Under the pieces are notes generated by a model, which searched no databases, was not told the origin of the DNA, and saw only the letters and a program-made list of their open reading frames with translations. Positions 19,537-28,981 of a stretch of DNA of 64,000 nt are shown one piece after another. Made by a program: the position numbers and the translations under genes. Origin of the DNA: Aliivibrio fischeri. Lineage in GTDB: Bacteria > Pseudomonadota > Gammaproteobacteria > Enterobacterales > Vibrionaceae. Each line of letters starts with the position of its first letter. The stretch's first letter is position 1. The stretch is from assembly GCF_009727955.1 (NCBI RefSeq), contig NZ_WOBR01000013.1, positions 62,001-126,000 on the forward strand, given 5' to 3'.

Positions 19537-19728
19537 CTTTGGATCTGAGGGTACAAAAGTCCAGTAAATGCTTGAAATATCAACTTACCAATCTTGTTCT
19601 AAATTCATATCATCTTCCTATCGAATAAAACCATATAACTTATAAGGTAATATTTTGTTTTTAACCTTTTGAATTTTAATGGTTTTAATTTTTTTGCTTT
19701 GACTCTTTTATGAGTGTAGGAAATAAAA

Positions 19729-20160
19729 ATGATCACATCATTAGTTAATACAGATTTAATTACACTGGATTTAAAATCAACCACAAAAGACGGTGTTTTT
19801 GCCGAACTAGCTGAAACTCTGTTTCAAAATGGCCGAATTAATAATAAAGAGAATTTTTTAACTGATATTTATGCTCGTGAAGCGCAATGCGTAACTAGCG
19901 ACATGGGAATTGCTTATCCTCATGCAAAAAGCTCAGCTGTTACCTCTCCGGCAATCGCCGTTGGTGTATCGAAAGAGGCGATTGAATATCAAGCTGATGA
20001 TGAACAACCAAGCGTATTTTTTATGATTGCATCACCTGAAAGCGGTGACCACCACATTTATGCACTACAAGCGTTATTTGAAAAGTTTGGTGATGACCTG
20101 ATTGCAGATATGCAAAAAGCGACAACTAAGCAACAAATTTTAGACCTATTGACTAACTAA
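19729..20160 (+). CDS. PTS fructose/mannitol-type EIIA protein
   Basis: 143-residue single-domain phosphocarrier. It accepts phosphate from HPr on the His in IAYPHAKSSAV (about residue 65) and passes it to the EIIB domain of the next gene. The family core is visible from CVTSDMGIAYPHAKS through VFFMIASPESGDHHIYALQALF. It lacks the fused HPr-like FPr domain of classical FruB. EIIBC starts 17 bases after its stop, so the two form an operon. Confidence 0.92.
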   Translation: MITSLVNTDLITLDLKSTTKDGVFAELAETLFQNGRINNKENFLTDIYAREAQCVTSDMGIAYPHAKSSAVTSPAIAVGVSKEAIEYQADDEQPSVFFMIASPESGDHHIYALQALFEKFGDDLIADMQKATTKQQILDLLTN

Positions 20161-20177
20161 CTTTTAGGATTACTTTT

Positions 20178-21572
20178 ATGTCAACGATGACTGCAACGCA
20201 TAATCAAAGTGATTGGAAACAAACACTATCAAAATTAAAAGGACACTTACTTTTTGGTACTTCTCACATGCTTCCATTCGTGGTTGCTGGTGGGGTTTTG
20301 TTAGCTTTAGCGGTAATGGCTACAGGTAAAGGTGCGGTTCCTGATACAGGTATCTTAGCGGATATTTCAACCATTGCGATTAAAGGGTTGGTTCTTTTTC
20401 CAATCATTCTTGGTGGTTTTATTGGTTACTCAATTGCAGATAAACCAGCATTAGCGCCTGCATTTATTGCATCAGGCATTATGGCTGATTTAGGTGGTGG
20501 TTTCCTTGGTTGTATCGTTGCCGGTTTCATTGCTGGTGGTGTGGTTCTTCAACTTAAGAAACTTCCTATTCCTGCTCATTTAAGTGCGTTAGGTGTGTAC
20601 TTTATCTATCCTCTAGTTGGTACATTAGTATCTGCTGGTATCGTAATGTGGGGCTTAGGTGCTGCTATCTCTTCTTTCATGGTTGGCATGAATGAATTCC
20701 TAGCATCAATGGCGGGTTCTTCTAAAGCGGTTTTAGGTGCGATTCTTGGTGGTATGACGGCGTTCGATATGGGTGGTCCAATCAACAAAGTAGCAACACT
20801 ATTTGCTCAAACACAAGTAAACACGCAACCATGGTTAATGGGCGGCGTTGGTATCGCGATTTGTACTCCACCACTAGGTATGGCGCTTGCAACATTCTTA
20901 TTTAAGAAGAAATTCTCTAAAGAAGAGCAAGAAGCAGGTAAAGCAGCAGCTATCATGGGTTCAATTGGTATATCTGAAGGTGCAATCCCATTCGCAGCAA
21001 ACGATCCAGTACGTGTTTTACCATCTATCGTAATTGGCGGTATGGTTGGTTGTGTGTTTGGTTTCTTAACTGACGTATTACTTCATGCTCCATGGGGTGG
21101 TTTAATTACAGCTCCTGTATCTAGTAACATTCCAATGTATGTTGTCGGTATTGCTCTAGGTTCATTAACAACAGCATTAATTGTAGGTTTCTGGAAACCA
21201 GTTGTTGAAGAAGAGGCGGAATTAGCAACAGCAGCTCCAGTTCAAGCCCCAACAGCTGCACCAGTAGCAGGTGAAGGTGAATACGATGTGTTAGCTGTGA
21301 CTTGTTGTCCTTCAGGTGTCGCACACACATTCATGGCAGCAAAAGCACTAGAGAAAGCAGGTGCAGCAGCTGGCATCAAGATTAAAGTTGAAACTCAAGG
21401 TTCTAACGGTCTGGTGAATAAACTGACAGCAAAAGATGTTGCGAATGCTAAGTTCATCATCCTTGCTCATGATATTCCAGTAAAAGAATCTGACCGTTTC
21501 GCTAACATTCGCCAAGTTGAATGTTCAACGAAAGAAGCAATGAAGAATGCGTTAACTCTGATTCAGGGTTAA
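20178..21572 (+). CDS. PTS fructose-family EIIC-EIIB permease
   Basis: 464 residues. An N-terminal EIIC membrane domain (about 20-345; HMLPFVVAGGVLLALAV, GGPINKVA, GAIPFAANDP) is followed by an Ala/Pro linker (about 350-372) and a C-terminal EIIB domain with the phosphorylated Cys in VTCCPSGVAHTFMAA. Classical FruA is ordered B'-B-C, so this C-B order marks a different subfamily. With the EIIA gene it imports and phosphorylates a hexose or related compound; the exact sugar is not clear. Confidence 0.92.
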   Translation: MSTMTATHNQSDWKQTLSKLKGHLLFGTSHMLPFVVAGGVLLALAVMATGKGAVPDTGILADISTIAIKGLVLFPIILGGFIGYSIADKPALAPAFIASGIMADLGGGFLGCIVAGFIAGGVVLQLKKLPIPAHLSALGVYFIYPLVGTLVSAGIVMWGLGAAISSFMVGMNEFLASMAGSSKAVLGAILGGMTAFDMGGPINKVATLFAQTQVNTQPWLMGGVGIAICTPPLGMALATFLFKKKFSKEEQEAGKAAAIMGSIGISEGAIPFAANDPVRVLPSIVIGGMVGCVFGFLTDVLLHAPWGGLITAPVSSNIPMYVVGIALGSLTTALIVGFWKPVVEEEAELATAAPVQAPTAAPVAGEGEYDVLAVTCCPSGVAHTFMAAKALEKAGAAAGIKIKVETQGSNGLVNKLTAKDVANAKFIILAHDIPVKESDRFANIRQVECSTKEAMKNALTLIQG

Positions 21573-21622
21573 TAGAAAAACAGAAGAGATTAACCATCTT
21601 CTCTGAATAAAATCTCCTAATT

Positions 21623-21654
21623 AAAAGCCTCTTATCCCCCAAGAGGCTTTTTTG
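21623..21654 (+). terminator. Rho-independent terminator after the PTS operon
   Basis: Perfect 11-bp stem AAAAGCCTCTT/AAGAGGCTTTT, loop ATCCCCC, followed by TTTG. Confidence 0.9.
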
Positions 21655-21660
21655 TTATTT

Positions 21661-21694
21661 ACAATAAAAAGCCCGTATTATAAGAATACAGGCT
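21661..21694 (-). terminator. Rho-independent terminator for the HdeD-like gene
   Basis: AGCCCGTATT/AATACAGGCT forms a 10-position stem with one mismatch. Read on the minus strand it is followed by TTTTTATTG. Confidence 0.7.
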
Positions 21695-21752
21695 ATATCT
21701 TTTAAGTTAAGTAGTTCAAATGCAGACCAACAATCTGTTTAGAACCGTATTT

Positions 21753-22313
21753 CTATGCTTTTAACGCTTTTCTGATTCGTAAACCGATAAAAAGAAAGCT
21801 CATTCCTTCAAATATTAGTGATACACCAACAAAAGTGCCTAATAGTGATAACGAGAACTCAGGGTTATCTAAAAGGAAGAAGAAATACCCACCAATAGCA
21901 ACAGAAAGCAATCCACTCAATATAACCATGCCGCTACCAGGTAGATTTTTATTGGTAAATCCGAAAATCATACGTGTTAAGCCATTAAATATCATAACTA
22001 CAATCATGATAGTAGTTATGGTCATAAGGCCTTCTAGTGGCTTAAAGAGAATAAATAAAGCACCAACAATATAAAATAAAGCACTTAATACATACCATAA
22101 CTTTTCTTTCCATGCGTGAATACGGAACGTATGGTATACCTGAACTAAACCTGTGATTAACAATACAATACCAATTAATGTCGAAATGGTTACACCAGCC
22201 ATTACTGGTAGGCTCGTCGCTCCTAAACCTGCTAGCGTAACTATTAGGCCTACAGCAATAAAATATTTCCAACTTTTTGAAATTAAAGCCTGACTTGGTG
22301 TTTGATTTTTCAT
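21753..22313 (-). CDS. HdeD/DUF308-family inner-membrane protein
   Basis: 186 residues from the ATG at 22313, chosen because AGAGG sits five bases before it; the ATG ten codons upstream has no such site. Six hydrophobic helices in three pairs, with the DUF308 pattern LIGIVLLITGLVQVYHTFRI and ALFYIVGALFILFKPLEG. E. coli HdeD belongs to the acid-resistance island, but the molecular function of the family is not established. A strong CRP-like site lies about 50 bases upstream. Confidence 0.82.
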   Translation of the reverse strand: MKNQTPSQALISKSWKYFIAVGLIVTLAGLGATSLPVMAGVTISTLIGIVLLITGLVQVYHTFRIHAWKEKLWYVLSALFYIVGALFILFKPLEGLMTITTIMIVVMIFNGLTRMIFGFTNKNLPGSGMVILSGLLSVAIGGYFFFLLDNPEFSLSLLGTFVGVSLIFEGMSFLFIGLRIRKALKA

Positions 22314-22362
22314 TTTAACCTCTGAGTTAAATAAATGAGACATCAGTAGTGTAGTTGATAAA

Positions 22363-22378
22363 TGTGATATTGATCACG
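22363..22378. promoter_or_regulatory. Strong CRP-binding-site candidate
   Basis: TGTGATATTGATCACG matches the CRP core TGTGA-N6-TCACA at nine of ten positions, with well-matched A/T flanks. It lies 50-65 bases upstream of the HdeD-like start (minus) and about 200 bases upstream of the MscS gene (plus). The remainder of the 22379-22572 gap shows nothing else clear. Confidence 0.6.
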
Positions 22379-22572
22379 ATACAAACTTAGTTTTCATATT
22401 TAGTCATAATGTATAAAATTTAGTCTGATTGAATAAGAATAGAACGTAAATGAAGTAGGGATGCAGACGATGTTTATTTTATGAACTAGACCTATACTAA
22501 AATAGTTCTTGTAGAAATAGATCAAGAGCTTAAACTCATTTTTTAGCAGACGTATGTAGTAAAGGTGATAAT

Positions 22573-23844
22573 TTGTTAGAACATCATTTTCGTAATTATA
22601 TTGCAGGTAAATTAAATGCGTTAGGTATCAATAGTGATCCTTATGGCATGGAACTGACGATCGTATTTGTTCTAGTTGTTATTGGGATTGCAGCGATAAG
22701 TCACCTTATTACTCATCATATTATTGTTCGTACCATTAAAAATGTACTTCATCGTACAAATGAGCCTTTATCTGAGAGTTTTTCTAAATATAAGGTATTA
22801 GAGAAACTCACACTTTTTGTACCCATGATGGTGTTGGATCTCTTTATTCCTCTTGCTCTTGGACATTATGAATTGCTTTCAGCTATCGCAGATAAACTGC
22901 TTAGTATTTCAATTTTAGTCATCTTTATAAGGATGGTATTTGCTTTATTAGATGCGCTTAATGATGTTGCTAATGCCAGAGGTATTACTCGACGAATGCC
23001 AATAAAGAGTTTTGTACAATTAACTAAACTGTTTACTTTTTTAGTGGGTTTGGTTGTGTCGATGTCAATTCTTGCTAATGAGTCTCCTGTAATATTCCTT
23101 AGTGGGTTAGGGGTAGCAACTGGTTTTGTCATGTTGGTGTTTAAAGATACGATTTTAGGATTTGTTGCTGGAATACAGCTTTCTGCTAACCGAATGATCA
23201 CACTAAATGATTGGATAGAAATGGATGCGTATAAAGCAAATGGTACCGTTGAGGAGATTTCATTAACAACGGTTAAAGTTCGTAATTTTGATAATACAGT
23301 GAGTATGCTTCCTGCTTATGCCTTGGTGCAAAATGCGTTTATTAACTGGCAAGGCATGTCAGATTCAGGTGGCAGACGCATTAAACGAGCGGTAAATATT
23401 GATGTAAATTCAATTCGTTTTATGACCGATGATGAAATTGAATCATTAAAAGATATTCGGATCCTTAGAGAGTATCTGTTTGAGAAATCAAAAGAAATTA
23501 AAACCTTTAATGATGAGTTAGACGATATTCCACATTTGGGCAATACACGTCAGATGACCAATGTAGGTATTTTCCGTGCATATTTAGCCGCTTATTTGCG
23601 AACAAATAAAGATATTCATCCATATATGTTATTTATGGTTCGGCAGCTTGAACCAACTGCTGAAGGTCTTCCACTGCAGATTTATGCATTTACCAATAAT
23701 ACGGATTGGGTGTTTTATGAAGGTGTTCAAGCCGATATTTTTGATCACATATATTCAATTATGCCGTTATTTGGTTTACGTCCTTATCAAGCCTTAAGTG
23801 GGTATGATGCGTTAGCGCTTTCCTCTACAAACCTTCACAATTAA
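22573..23844 (+). CDS. ybdG: MscS-family mechanosensitive channel, YbdG (MscM) type
   Basis: 423 residues starting at TTG with AAGGTGA seven bases upstream. About five N-terminal membrane helices precede the MscS pore helix and beta domain (SGLGVATGFVMLVFKDTILGFVAGIQLSA pattern, DWIEM). It matches E. coli YbdG closely in the cytoplasmic half: GMSDSGGRRIKRAVNIDV, TNVGIFRAYLAAYL, and FTNNTDWVFYE followed by QADIFDHIYSI. Such channels open on membrane tension during hypo-osmotic shock. Confidence 0.9.
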   Translation: MLEHHFRNYIAGKLNALGINSDPYGMELTIVFVLVVIGIAAISHLITHHIIVRTIKNVLHRTNEPLSESFSKYKVLEKLTLFVPMMVLDLFIPLALGHYELLSAIADKLLSISILVIFIRMVFALLDALNDVANARGITRRMPIKSFVQLTKLFTFLVGLVVSMSILANESPVIFLSGLGVATGFVMLVFKDTILGFVAGIQLSANRMITLNDWIEMDAYKANGTVEEISLTTVKVRNFDNTVSMLPAYALVQNAFINWQGMSDSGGRRIKRAVNIDVNSIRFMTDDEIESLKDIRILREYLFEKSKEIKTFNDELDDIPHLGNTRQMTNVGIFRAYLAAYLRTNKDIHPYMLFMVRQLEPTAEGLPLQIYAFTNNTDWVFYEGVQADIFDHIYSIMPLFGLRPYQALSGYDALALSSTNLHN

Positions 23845-23852
23845 TTATGAAT

Positions 23853-23880
23853 AAATGCTAGTGACTAACTAGCATTTTAT
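23853..23880 (+). terminator. Rho-independent terminator after the YbdG-like channel
   Basis: Perfect 10-bp stem AAATGCTAGT/ACTAGCATTT with a GACTA loop, followed by a short T-rich stretch. The rest of the gap to 24222 is very AT-rich and presumably holds the porin promoter; I see no specific operator. Confidence 0.75.
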
Positions 23881-24222
23881 CTATTAAACCGTTTTTGGAT
23901 AATGCTCGTATTCATCGTAGGCATATATTCAGCATAAATTGTTTTTAATTGGTTAATTTCCCATCGTTTACGAGCAAGAATTTTGTTCTTAAAACTAAAA
24001 AGAGGTTAAAAAAAGACTAATAAAACATTTGGAAACATTCATTATCGGTCTTTTTTATCTTTATATATCAATGTTATTTATTGTTTTTTATTTTTTATTG
24101 TGTTTTTTGTTAATGTTTGATTCTGATTGTGTTCAATGATCGTTTATCTTGTTTTTAAATTGTTACTTGAACGGTCTGGTTATGGATTAAACCATAATAG
24201 ACATCATTAAATGGAAATTAGA

Positions 24223-25260
24223 ATGAACAAAAAATTACTTGCCTTAGCTATTATCACTGCTTCTTCAAATGCAGTTGCTGTTGAATTGTATAATGAAGAT
24301 GGAACAACATTTGATATTGGCGGACATGTATCTGTTGCTCTTGAAGGATCTGATGAAGGGGATACAGGTTTAACCGCTGTTTCTCCACGTATCAACTTTA
24401 ATGCTACACACGATTTAGGCAATGGTTTTGTTGCCGACGCAAAAGGTGAATGGGCGCTAAATTATTTAGACGGTGGTGAAAACGCATTTACTACGCGTCT
24501 TGGCTACATTGGTGTTACTCATAATGATTTCGGTCGTATGGTTGCTGGTACACAGTGGGCTCCTTACTACAGTGTTGCTGGCGTAGCAGATATGCCGATT
24601 GCTTTTGCGAATGATTTTATTTATGAAGATCATGGCAATTTAGGTACAGGTCGTGCTGAAGAGATGTTGAGCTATGGCAAAATGTTTGAGATGGGTGATG
24701 CTGGCAAGTTAGGTTTAGCAGCAGGTTGGCAAGGTCGTAAATCTGATACAATTGACGGATCGGTTTCAGTAACGAATGATTATGGTAACCGTGGACAGGT
24801 TGCATTAAATTATCGTATTGCTGGTTTCTCTGCTAACTATGCATACAATACGGGTGATGTGAATTATGGACTTAGTAGCCAAGCGGTAACTTCTGAATCA
24901 CACGTAATAAGTGGCACATATGGCACATACGGTTCAGGTTTGTATGTAGCAGGTGTTTATGCGATGAATGAAAACATGAACAGTGATGCATCACCAATAA
25001 AAACTCTAATTGAAGATAGTTCAGCATACGAAGCATTAATTGCTTATGCTCTAGATAACAGCTTAAACCTAAGCTTAAACTATGAATCAGTGGTGGATAA
25101 TGACGCAAGTAAAACAGTTTATAGCACCTCTGCAATTCAAGCGGAATACAATTTCACTAAGAAGTTCGTTGGCTTTACCGGTTACCAAATTGATCTAGGT
25201 AACGATTACAATAATAAAGAAGACAATAAATGGATGTTAGGTGCACGTTATTACCTATAA
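24223..25260 (+). CDS. Outer-membrane general porin (OmpU/OmpC-like)
   Basis: 345 residues from the ATG at 24223. A signal peptide (MNKKLLALAIITASSNAVA, cleavage before VELY) is followed by a 16-strand-type trimeric porin sequence: VELYNEDGTTFDIGGHVSV, RLGYIGVTHNDFGRMVAGTQWAPYYSVAG, and a final MLGARYYL ending in hydrophobic/aromatic residues. Vibrio OmpU-type porins are abundant and often ToxR-controlled, which I cannot check here. The long AT-rich upstream region fits a highly expressed gene. Confidence 0.9.
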   Translation: MNKKLLALAIITASSNAVAVELYNEDGTTFDIGGHVSVALEGSDEGDTGLTAVSPRINFNATHDLGNGFVADAKGEWALNYLDGGENAFTTRLGYIGVTHNDFGRMVAGTQWAPYYSVAGVADMPIAFANDFIYEDHGNLGTGRAEEMLSYGKMFEMGDAGKLGLAAGWQGRKSDTIDGSVSVTNDYGNRGQVALNYRIAGFSANYAYNTGDVNYGLSSQAVTSESHVISGTYGTYGSGLYVAGVYAMNENMNSDASPIKTLIEDSSAYEALIAYALDNSLNLSLNYESVVDNDASKTVYSTSAIQAEYNFTKKFVGFTGYQIDLGNDYNNKEDNKWMLGARYYL

Positions 25261-25293
25261 TCTTAGTTGATTAAATCCATTACTTTCCTAATT

Positions 25294-25328
25294 AATCCAG
25301 TGTATCTGCAAAGTACACTGGATTTTTC
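25294..25328 (+). terminator. Rho-independent terminator after the porin
   Basis: Perfect 11-bp stem AATCCAGTGTA/TACACTGGATT, loop TCTGCAAAG, then TTTCTT. Confidence 0.88.
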
Positions 25329-25432
25329 TTATGTTTAGAAAATAAATGCATAAATGATGGCGACTTACCGTAGGGTTAATATGAATGGTTTGCTACAATC
25401 AGCGCCAATTATTGTCTATGCATAGGTTCATC

Positions 25433-26689
25433 ATGTCATTTGCGTCTCTAGGATTAACAGAACAAATCCTAACAACGGTTGCAGAATTAGGTTTTAAAGA
25501 AGCAACTCCCGTTCAGAAACAAGCTATTCCACTGGTATTACAAGGACATGATGTACTGGCTGGAGCACAAACAGGCACTGGTAAAACAGCTGCATTTGGT
25601 CTGCCATTGATCCAACGCTTGATTGAAAATCCGATTGAACGTCATGAAGAATCCAAAGTGGTGCGAAGCTTAATTCTTACGCCTACTCGTGAATTAGCAC
25701 AACAAGTTTTTGATAGTTTAGTAAGTTACACTCAACATACTGAATTAAAAGTTGTAGTGGCATATGGCGGTACAAGTATTAATGTGCAAAAAGAAAACTT
25801 GCTTGGTGGGACCGATATATTAATCGCAACACCAGGACGTTTGTTAGACCATCTGCATATAAAAACCATCACATTAAATCAAGCTGAGTATTTAGTGTTA
25901 GATGAAGCTGACCGTATGTTAGATATGGGCTTTATTCCTGATATTAAAAAGATTTTGCGTAAAATGCCTGATGAACGTCAAACTTTGTTTTTCTCTGCGA
26001 CTTTCAGTAAGAAAGTAAGAGAGATTGCCTATTACATGCTTAACAAACCTAAAGAAGTGCAAGTAACTCCTACTAATAGTACGGCTGATACGGTTGAGCA
26101 GATGGTTTATCCAGTAGATAAACATCGTAAGAGTGAACTATTGGCTTATTTAATTGGTTCCCGTAATTGGCAGCAAGTACTGGTCTTTACTAAAACTAAA
26201 CAAGGCTCTGACGAGTTAGTAAAAGAGCTAAAAAAAGATGGGATAAAAGCCGCTTCTATTAATGGAGATAAAAGCCAGGGAGCGCGTTTGCGAGCTTTAG
26301 AAGAATTTAAAACAGGTAAAGTTCGTGCATTAATAGCAACAGATGTTGCTGCTCGTGGTTTAGATATAGAACAACTTGAATGCGTGATTAACTATGAGTT
26401 GCCATTTAAAGCAGAAGATTATGTACACCGTATAGGACGTACAGGCAGAGCAGGGCATACGGGTAAAGCTATCTCTTTAATGAGTATGGATGAAGAGTAT
26501 TTATTAAAGGCGATTGAAACGTTATTGGATGCACGTTTACCACAAGAGTGGTTACAAGGATATGAACCCGATCCGAATGCGCCATTAAAAGAAGATCGTC
26601 CAAGACAGAGTCGCGGTCGTTCTTCTGATAAACGAAAAATGAAAGCAAAATTAAAAATTCATGCAAATCGTGGCAAAAATAAGCGATAA
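25433..26689 (+). CDS. rhlE: DEAD-box ATP-dependent RNA helicase, RhlE type
   Basis: 418 residues from the ATG at 25433 (MSFASLGL, as in E. coli RhlE; AGG lies upstream); the longer frame from 25385 adds an unrelated N-terminus. Helicase motifs in order: Q motif (TPVQKQAIP), AGAQTGTGKTAA, PTRELAQQ, VLDEADRMLDMGF, SAT, and HRIGRTGRAG. A short basic tail (RGRSSDKRKMKAK) ends it. RhlE proteins remodel RNA in ribosome maturation and mRNA decay. Confidence 0.9.
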   Translation: MSFASLGLTEQILTTVAELGFKEATPVQKQAIPLVLQGHDVLAGAQTGTGKTAAFGLPLIQRLIENPIERHEESKVVRSLILTPTRELAQQVFDSLVSYTQHTELKVVVAYGGTSINVQKENLLGGTDILIATPGRLLDHLHIKTITLNQAEYLVLDEADRMLDMGFIPDIKKILRKMPDERQTLFFSATFSKKVREIAYYMLNKPKEVQVTPTNSTADTVEQMVYPVDKHRKSELLAYLIGSRNWQQVLVFTKTKQGSDELVKELKKDGIKAASINGDKSQGARLRALEEFKTGKVRALIATDVAARGLDIEQLECVINYELPFKAEDYVHRIGRTGRAGHTGKAISLMSMDEEYLLKAIETLLDARLPQEWLQGYEPDPNAPLKEDRPRQSRGRSSDKRKMKAKLKIHANRGKNKR

Positions 26690-26697
26690 ATATAAAT

Positions 26698-26724
26698 AAA
26701 AAAGGCGCTATCGGCGCCTTTTTT
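26698..26724 (+). terminator. Rho-independent terminator after rhlE
   Basis: AAAAAAGGCGC/GCGCCTTTTTT inverted repeat with a TATCG-type loop and a T run. Confidence 0.9.
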
Positions 26725-26964
26725 GTTAGAATTAATGTTGTCTTTATGTTTTTCTTTGTTAATGGTATTGCGTTTATCTATTGTTCACTACGAAGTATTC
26801 TGTGATTTGATTCTAAAAAACGCCATTGCTTCTCATTTTTAATACAGATTCTATCTATTTGTAAATCAGTGTAAAAGAAGATTGATTATGAAAAGGTGGA
26901 GAGTATTATTCATCGAAAACTGAAGCCGCTTTTGGATTACTTTCCTTCAGTATTTGGAGTCTTT

Positions 26965-27843
26965 ATGTCGCAAAGAGCACTTTCTGTACTTTGCTTGTTA
27001 TTCTTATCTTATTCATCTTCGTTGTTTGCAGAATCCTTTACGTTACCTATTTGGAAAGATGAAGCAGAAGCTCGTGGTTATGATTTACCAGAAGCATTTG
27101 GATTAAATATTAGCTATATGAAACAAACTCAGGATATCTCTGTAGATAGCGTGGGTTTTGAAGGAACTATTCCTGCATTATTACCTTGGAATCCGCCTCA
27201 CCAAATCAGTGACTTAGTGGAAATTGAACCTATTGGAAACGGCAAACAAATGAGTGAAGTTCTGACATTACGGGGTGATGTGTGGCTTTTTCCTTTTTTG
27301 AATTTGTATGGAATTGTCGGTCAATTAAAAGGGTATTCAGAAACCACGATTAATGTTAAACCGTTTGGTAAAGAAGCGGGTATAAAAATGCCATTTCGCC
27401 TAGATTTAAATGGCACACTTTATGGTGCTGGTTTTGTATTGGCTGGTGGATATAAAGATGTATTTGCATTGGCAGATGCCAGTTATACGGAAACTGAGCT
27501 TAATGTTATTGATGGCACTATCAGCTCCATTGTTATTTCTCCACGTATTGGTTATGACTTTAATCGTTTAGGTGCACCACTTCGTCTGTGGGTAGGTGCT
27601 ATGTATCAAGATGTAGAACAATCATTATCAGGTAATTTAACTGATATTGGTTTAACGGGTAGTTTGGGTAGTCTTGTTGGAAAAGTCGATAATGGTCGTT
27701 TTAATGTTGAACAGCATCTAGTGACACCATGGAACCCTCTAATTGGTATGCAATATAAACTACATGATCGATTGTACTTGCTCGGTGAAGCTGGACTTGG
27801 TGATCGTAAAAGCATTTTCTTTACCGTTGATATGCGATTTTAA
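26965..27843 (+). CDS. Secreted beta-rich envelope protein, first gene of a three-gene cluster
   Basis: 292 residues from the ATG at 26965, chosen for GGAG five bases before it and because it gives a proper signal peptide (LSVLCLLFLSYSSSLFA, then ESFT). I do not recognise the family. The mature part alternates hydrophobic and polar residues with many Gly and aromatic residues and ends DMRF, which is typical of outer-membrane beta barrels (SLSGNLTDIGLTGSLGSLVG, LGEAGLGDRKSIFFTVDMRF). Only 3 bases separate it from the Omp85-type gene, so the two proteins are probably used together in the outer membrane. Confidence 0.7.
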   Translation: MSQRALSVLCLLFLSYSSSLFAESFTLPIWKDEAEARGYDLPEAFGLNISYMKQTQDISVDSVGFEGTIPALLPWNPPHQISDLVEIEPIGNGKQMSEVLTLRGDVWLFPFLNLYGIVGQLKGYSETTINVKPFGKEAGIKMPFRLDLNGTLYGAGFVLAGGYKDVFALADASYTETELNVIDGTISSIVISPRIGYDFNRLGAPLRLWVGAMYQDVEQSLSGNLTDIGLTGSLGSLVGKVDNGRFNVEQHLVTPWNPLIGMQYKLHDRLYLLGEAGLGDRKSIFFTVDMRF

Positions 27844-27846
27844 ACA

Positions 27847-28971
27847 ATGACACTTTTAAAAAAATCGACGGCAGTATTATTGAGCTGTTACGCATTGTCG
27901 ATCTCGGCAAAAGAAGAACCACAAAGTTGGGTTGACACTTTTCTTGAAGAGTTAGGTTCATCTGAAGACATCGATGTTAGCCAAGGTGTTGATTGGGCAG
28001 TGCTACCCGGTCCTTTTGCTAACCCTGAGCAAGGTTTTGGTCTTGGTATTGCCGCTGTTGGCTTATATTCGCCATTAGAAGATAAAGACAGCGCTCCATT
28101 ATCTACGGTTAGTATTACGGGTTATGGTTCGAGCTCTGGTTCCTATGGAATAGGGGTTAATAATCGCACTTATTTTGAGAATGATGAAATTCGTCTTTTA
28201 GTTCAAGCTAAAGCAAGCCATACCCCTGAATACTATTGGGGTATAGGTAAAGAGCAAGCTGAGAATGAAGGAAACAAAACCTTAGTTGAAGCTGAGATCT
28301 TTGGGTTTACTCCTAAAATAGCGTACCAGTTTTACCCTAATACCTATTTGTTAGCGGGTTTTGATCTAGAAAGCCATCGTAAACAGACTTCAGACTCGTT
28401 ACTTTTAAATTCAAAAGATTTAGAAAATACCTTATTGACAGCTGCAACAATCAGTCTTGAATACGACAGTCGAGATTTTGAACTTAATGCTCATAAAGGC
28501 ATGTTACTTAGTATTAATTGGAATGAGTACAGCAAGTCTTTAGGTTCCGATTATGAATTTAATAAAGCGACCTTTAACTATCGTCAATATTACAAAGTAA
28601 CCAGTGATACGGTACTTGCATGGGAAGCGTACAGTGAGACTGTGCAAGGAGATGTTCCTTGGTTTGCTTTGTCTTCATTAGGCAGTGATAAACGTATGCG
28701 TGGTTATTATAACGGGCAATATCGTGACAATACGCAGGCGTCAGCTCAAATAGAAGTGCGTCATCAATTTAATCACCGTCATGGAATGGTTGCTTGGGCT
28801 GGTGGTGGTAATGTTGCAGATTCTTATCAAGGATTATTTGATAGTAAGTGGCTACCTACGTATGGAGTAGGTTACCGGTTTGCTTTCAAACCAAGAGTCA
28901 ATGTAAGACTTGATTACGGTATAGGTAAAGATAGCCAAGCCGTATATTTTCAAATTAACGAAGCATTTTAA
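27847..28971 (+). CDS. Omp85/BamA-TamA-superfamily outer-membrane barrel without POTRA domains
   Basis: 374 residues with a signal peptide (TAVLLSCYALSISA). The bulk is a surface-antigen-like barrel: LEYDSRDFELNAHKGMLLSI matches the conserved DxRD...G strand, LGSDKRMRGYYNGQYRDN contains the lid-loop R-G-[FY] motif of Omp85 proteins, and the chain ends in Phe (QINEAF). At this length there is no room for POTRA repeats, unlike BamA or TamA. The middle position in a tight operon suggests a dedicated role with its two partners; substrate unknown. Confidence 0.82.
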   Translation: MTLLKKSTAVLLSCYALSISAKEEPQSWVDTFLEELGSSEDIDVSQGVDWAVLPGPFANPEQGFGLGIAAVGLYSPLEDKDSAPLSTVSITGYGSSSGSYGIGVNNRTYFENDEIRLLVQAKASHTPEYYWGIGKEQAENEGNKTLVEAEIFGFTPKIAYQFYPNTYLLAGFDLESHRKQTSDSLLLNSKDLENTLLTAATISLEYDSRDFELNAHKGMLLSINWNEYSKSLGSDYEFNKATFNYRQYYKVTSDTVLAWEAYSETVQGDVPWFALSSLGSDKRMRGYYNGQYRDNTQASAQIEVRHQFNHRHGMVAWAGGGNVADSYQGLFDSKWLPTYGVGYRFAFKPRVNVRLDYGIGKDSQAVYFQINEAF

Positions 28972-28981
28972 GGGCGGGAAT

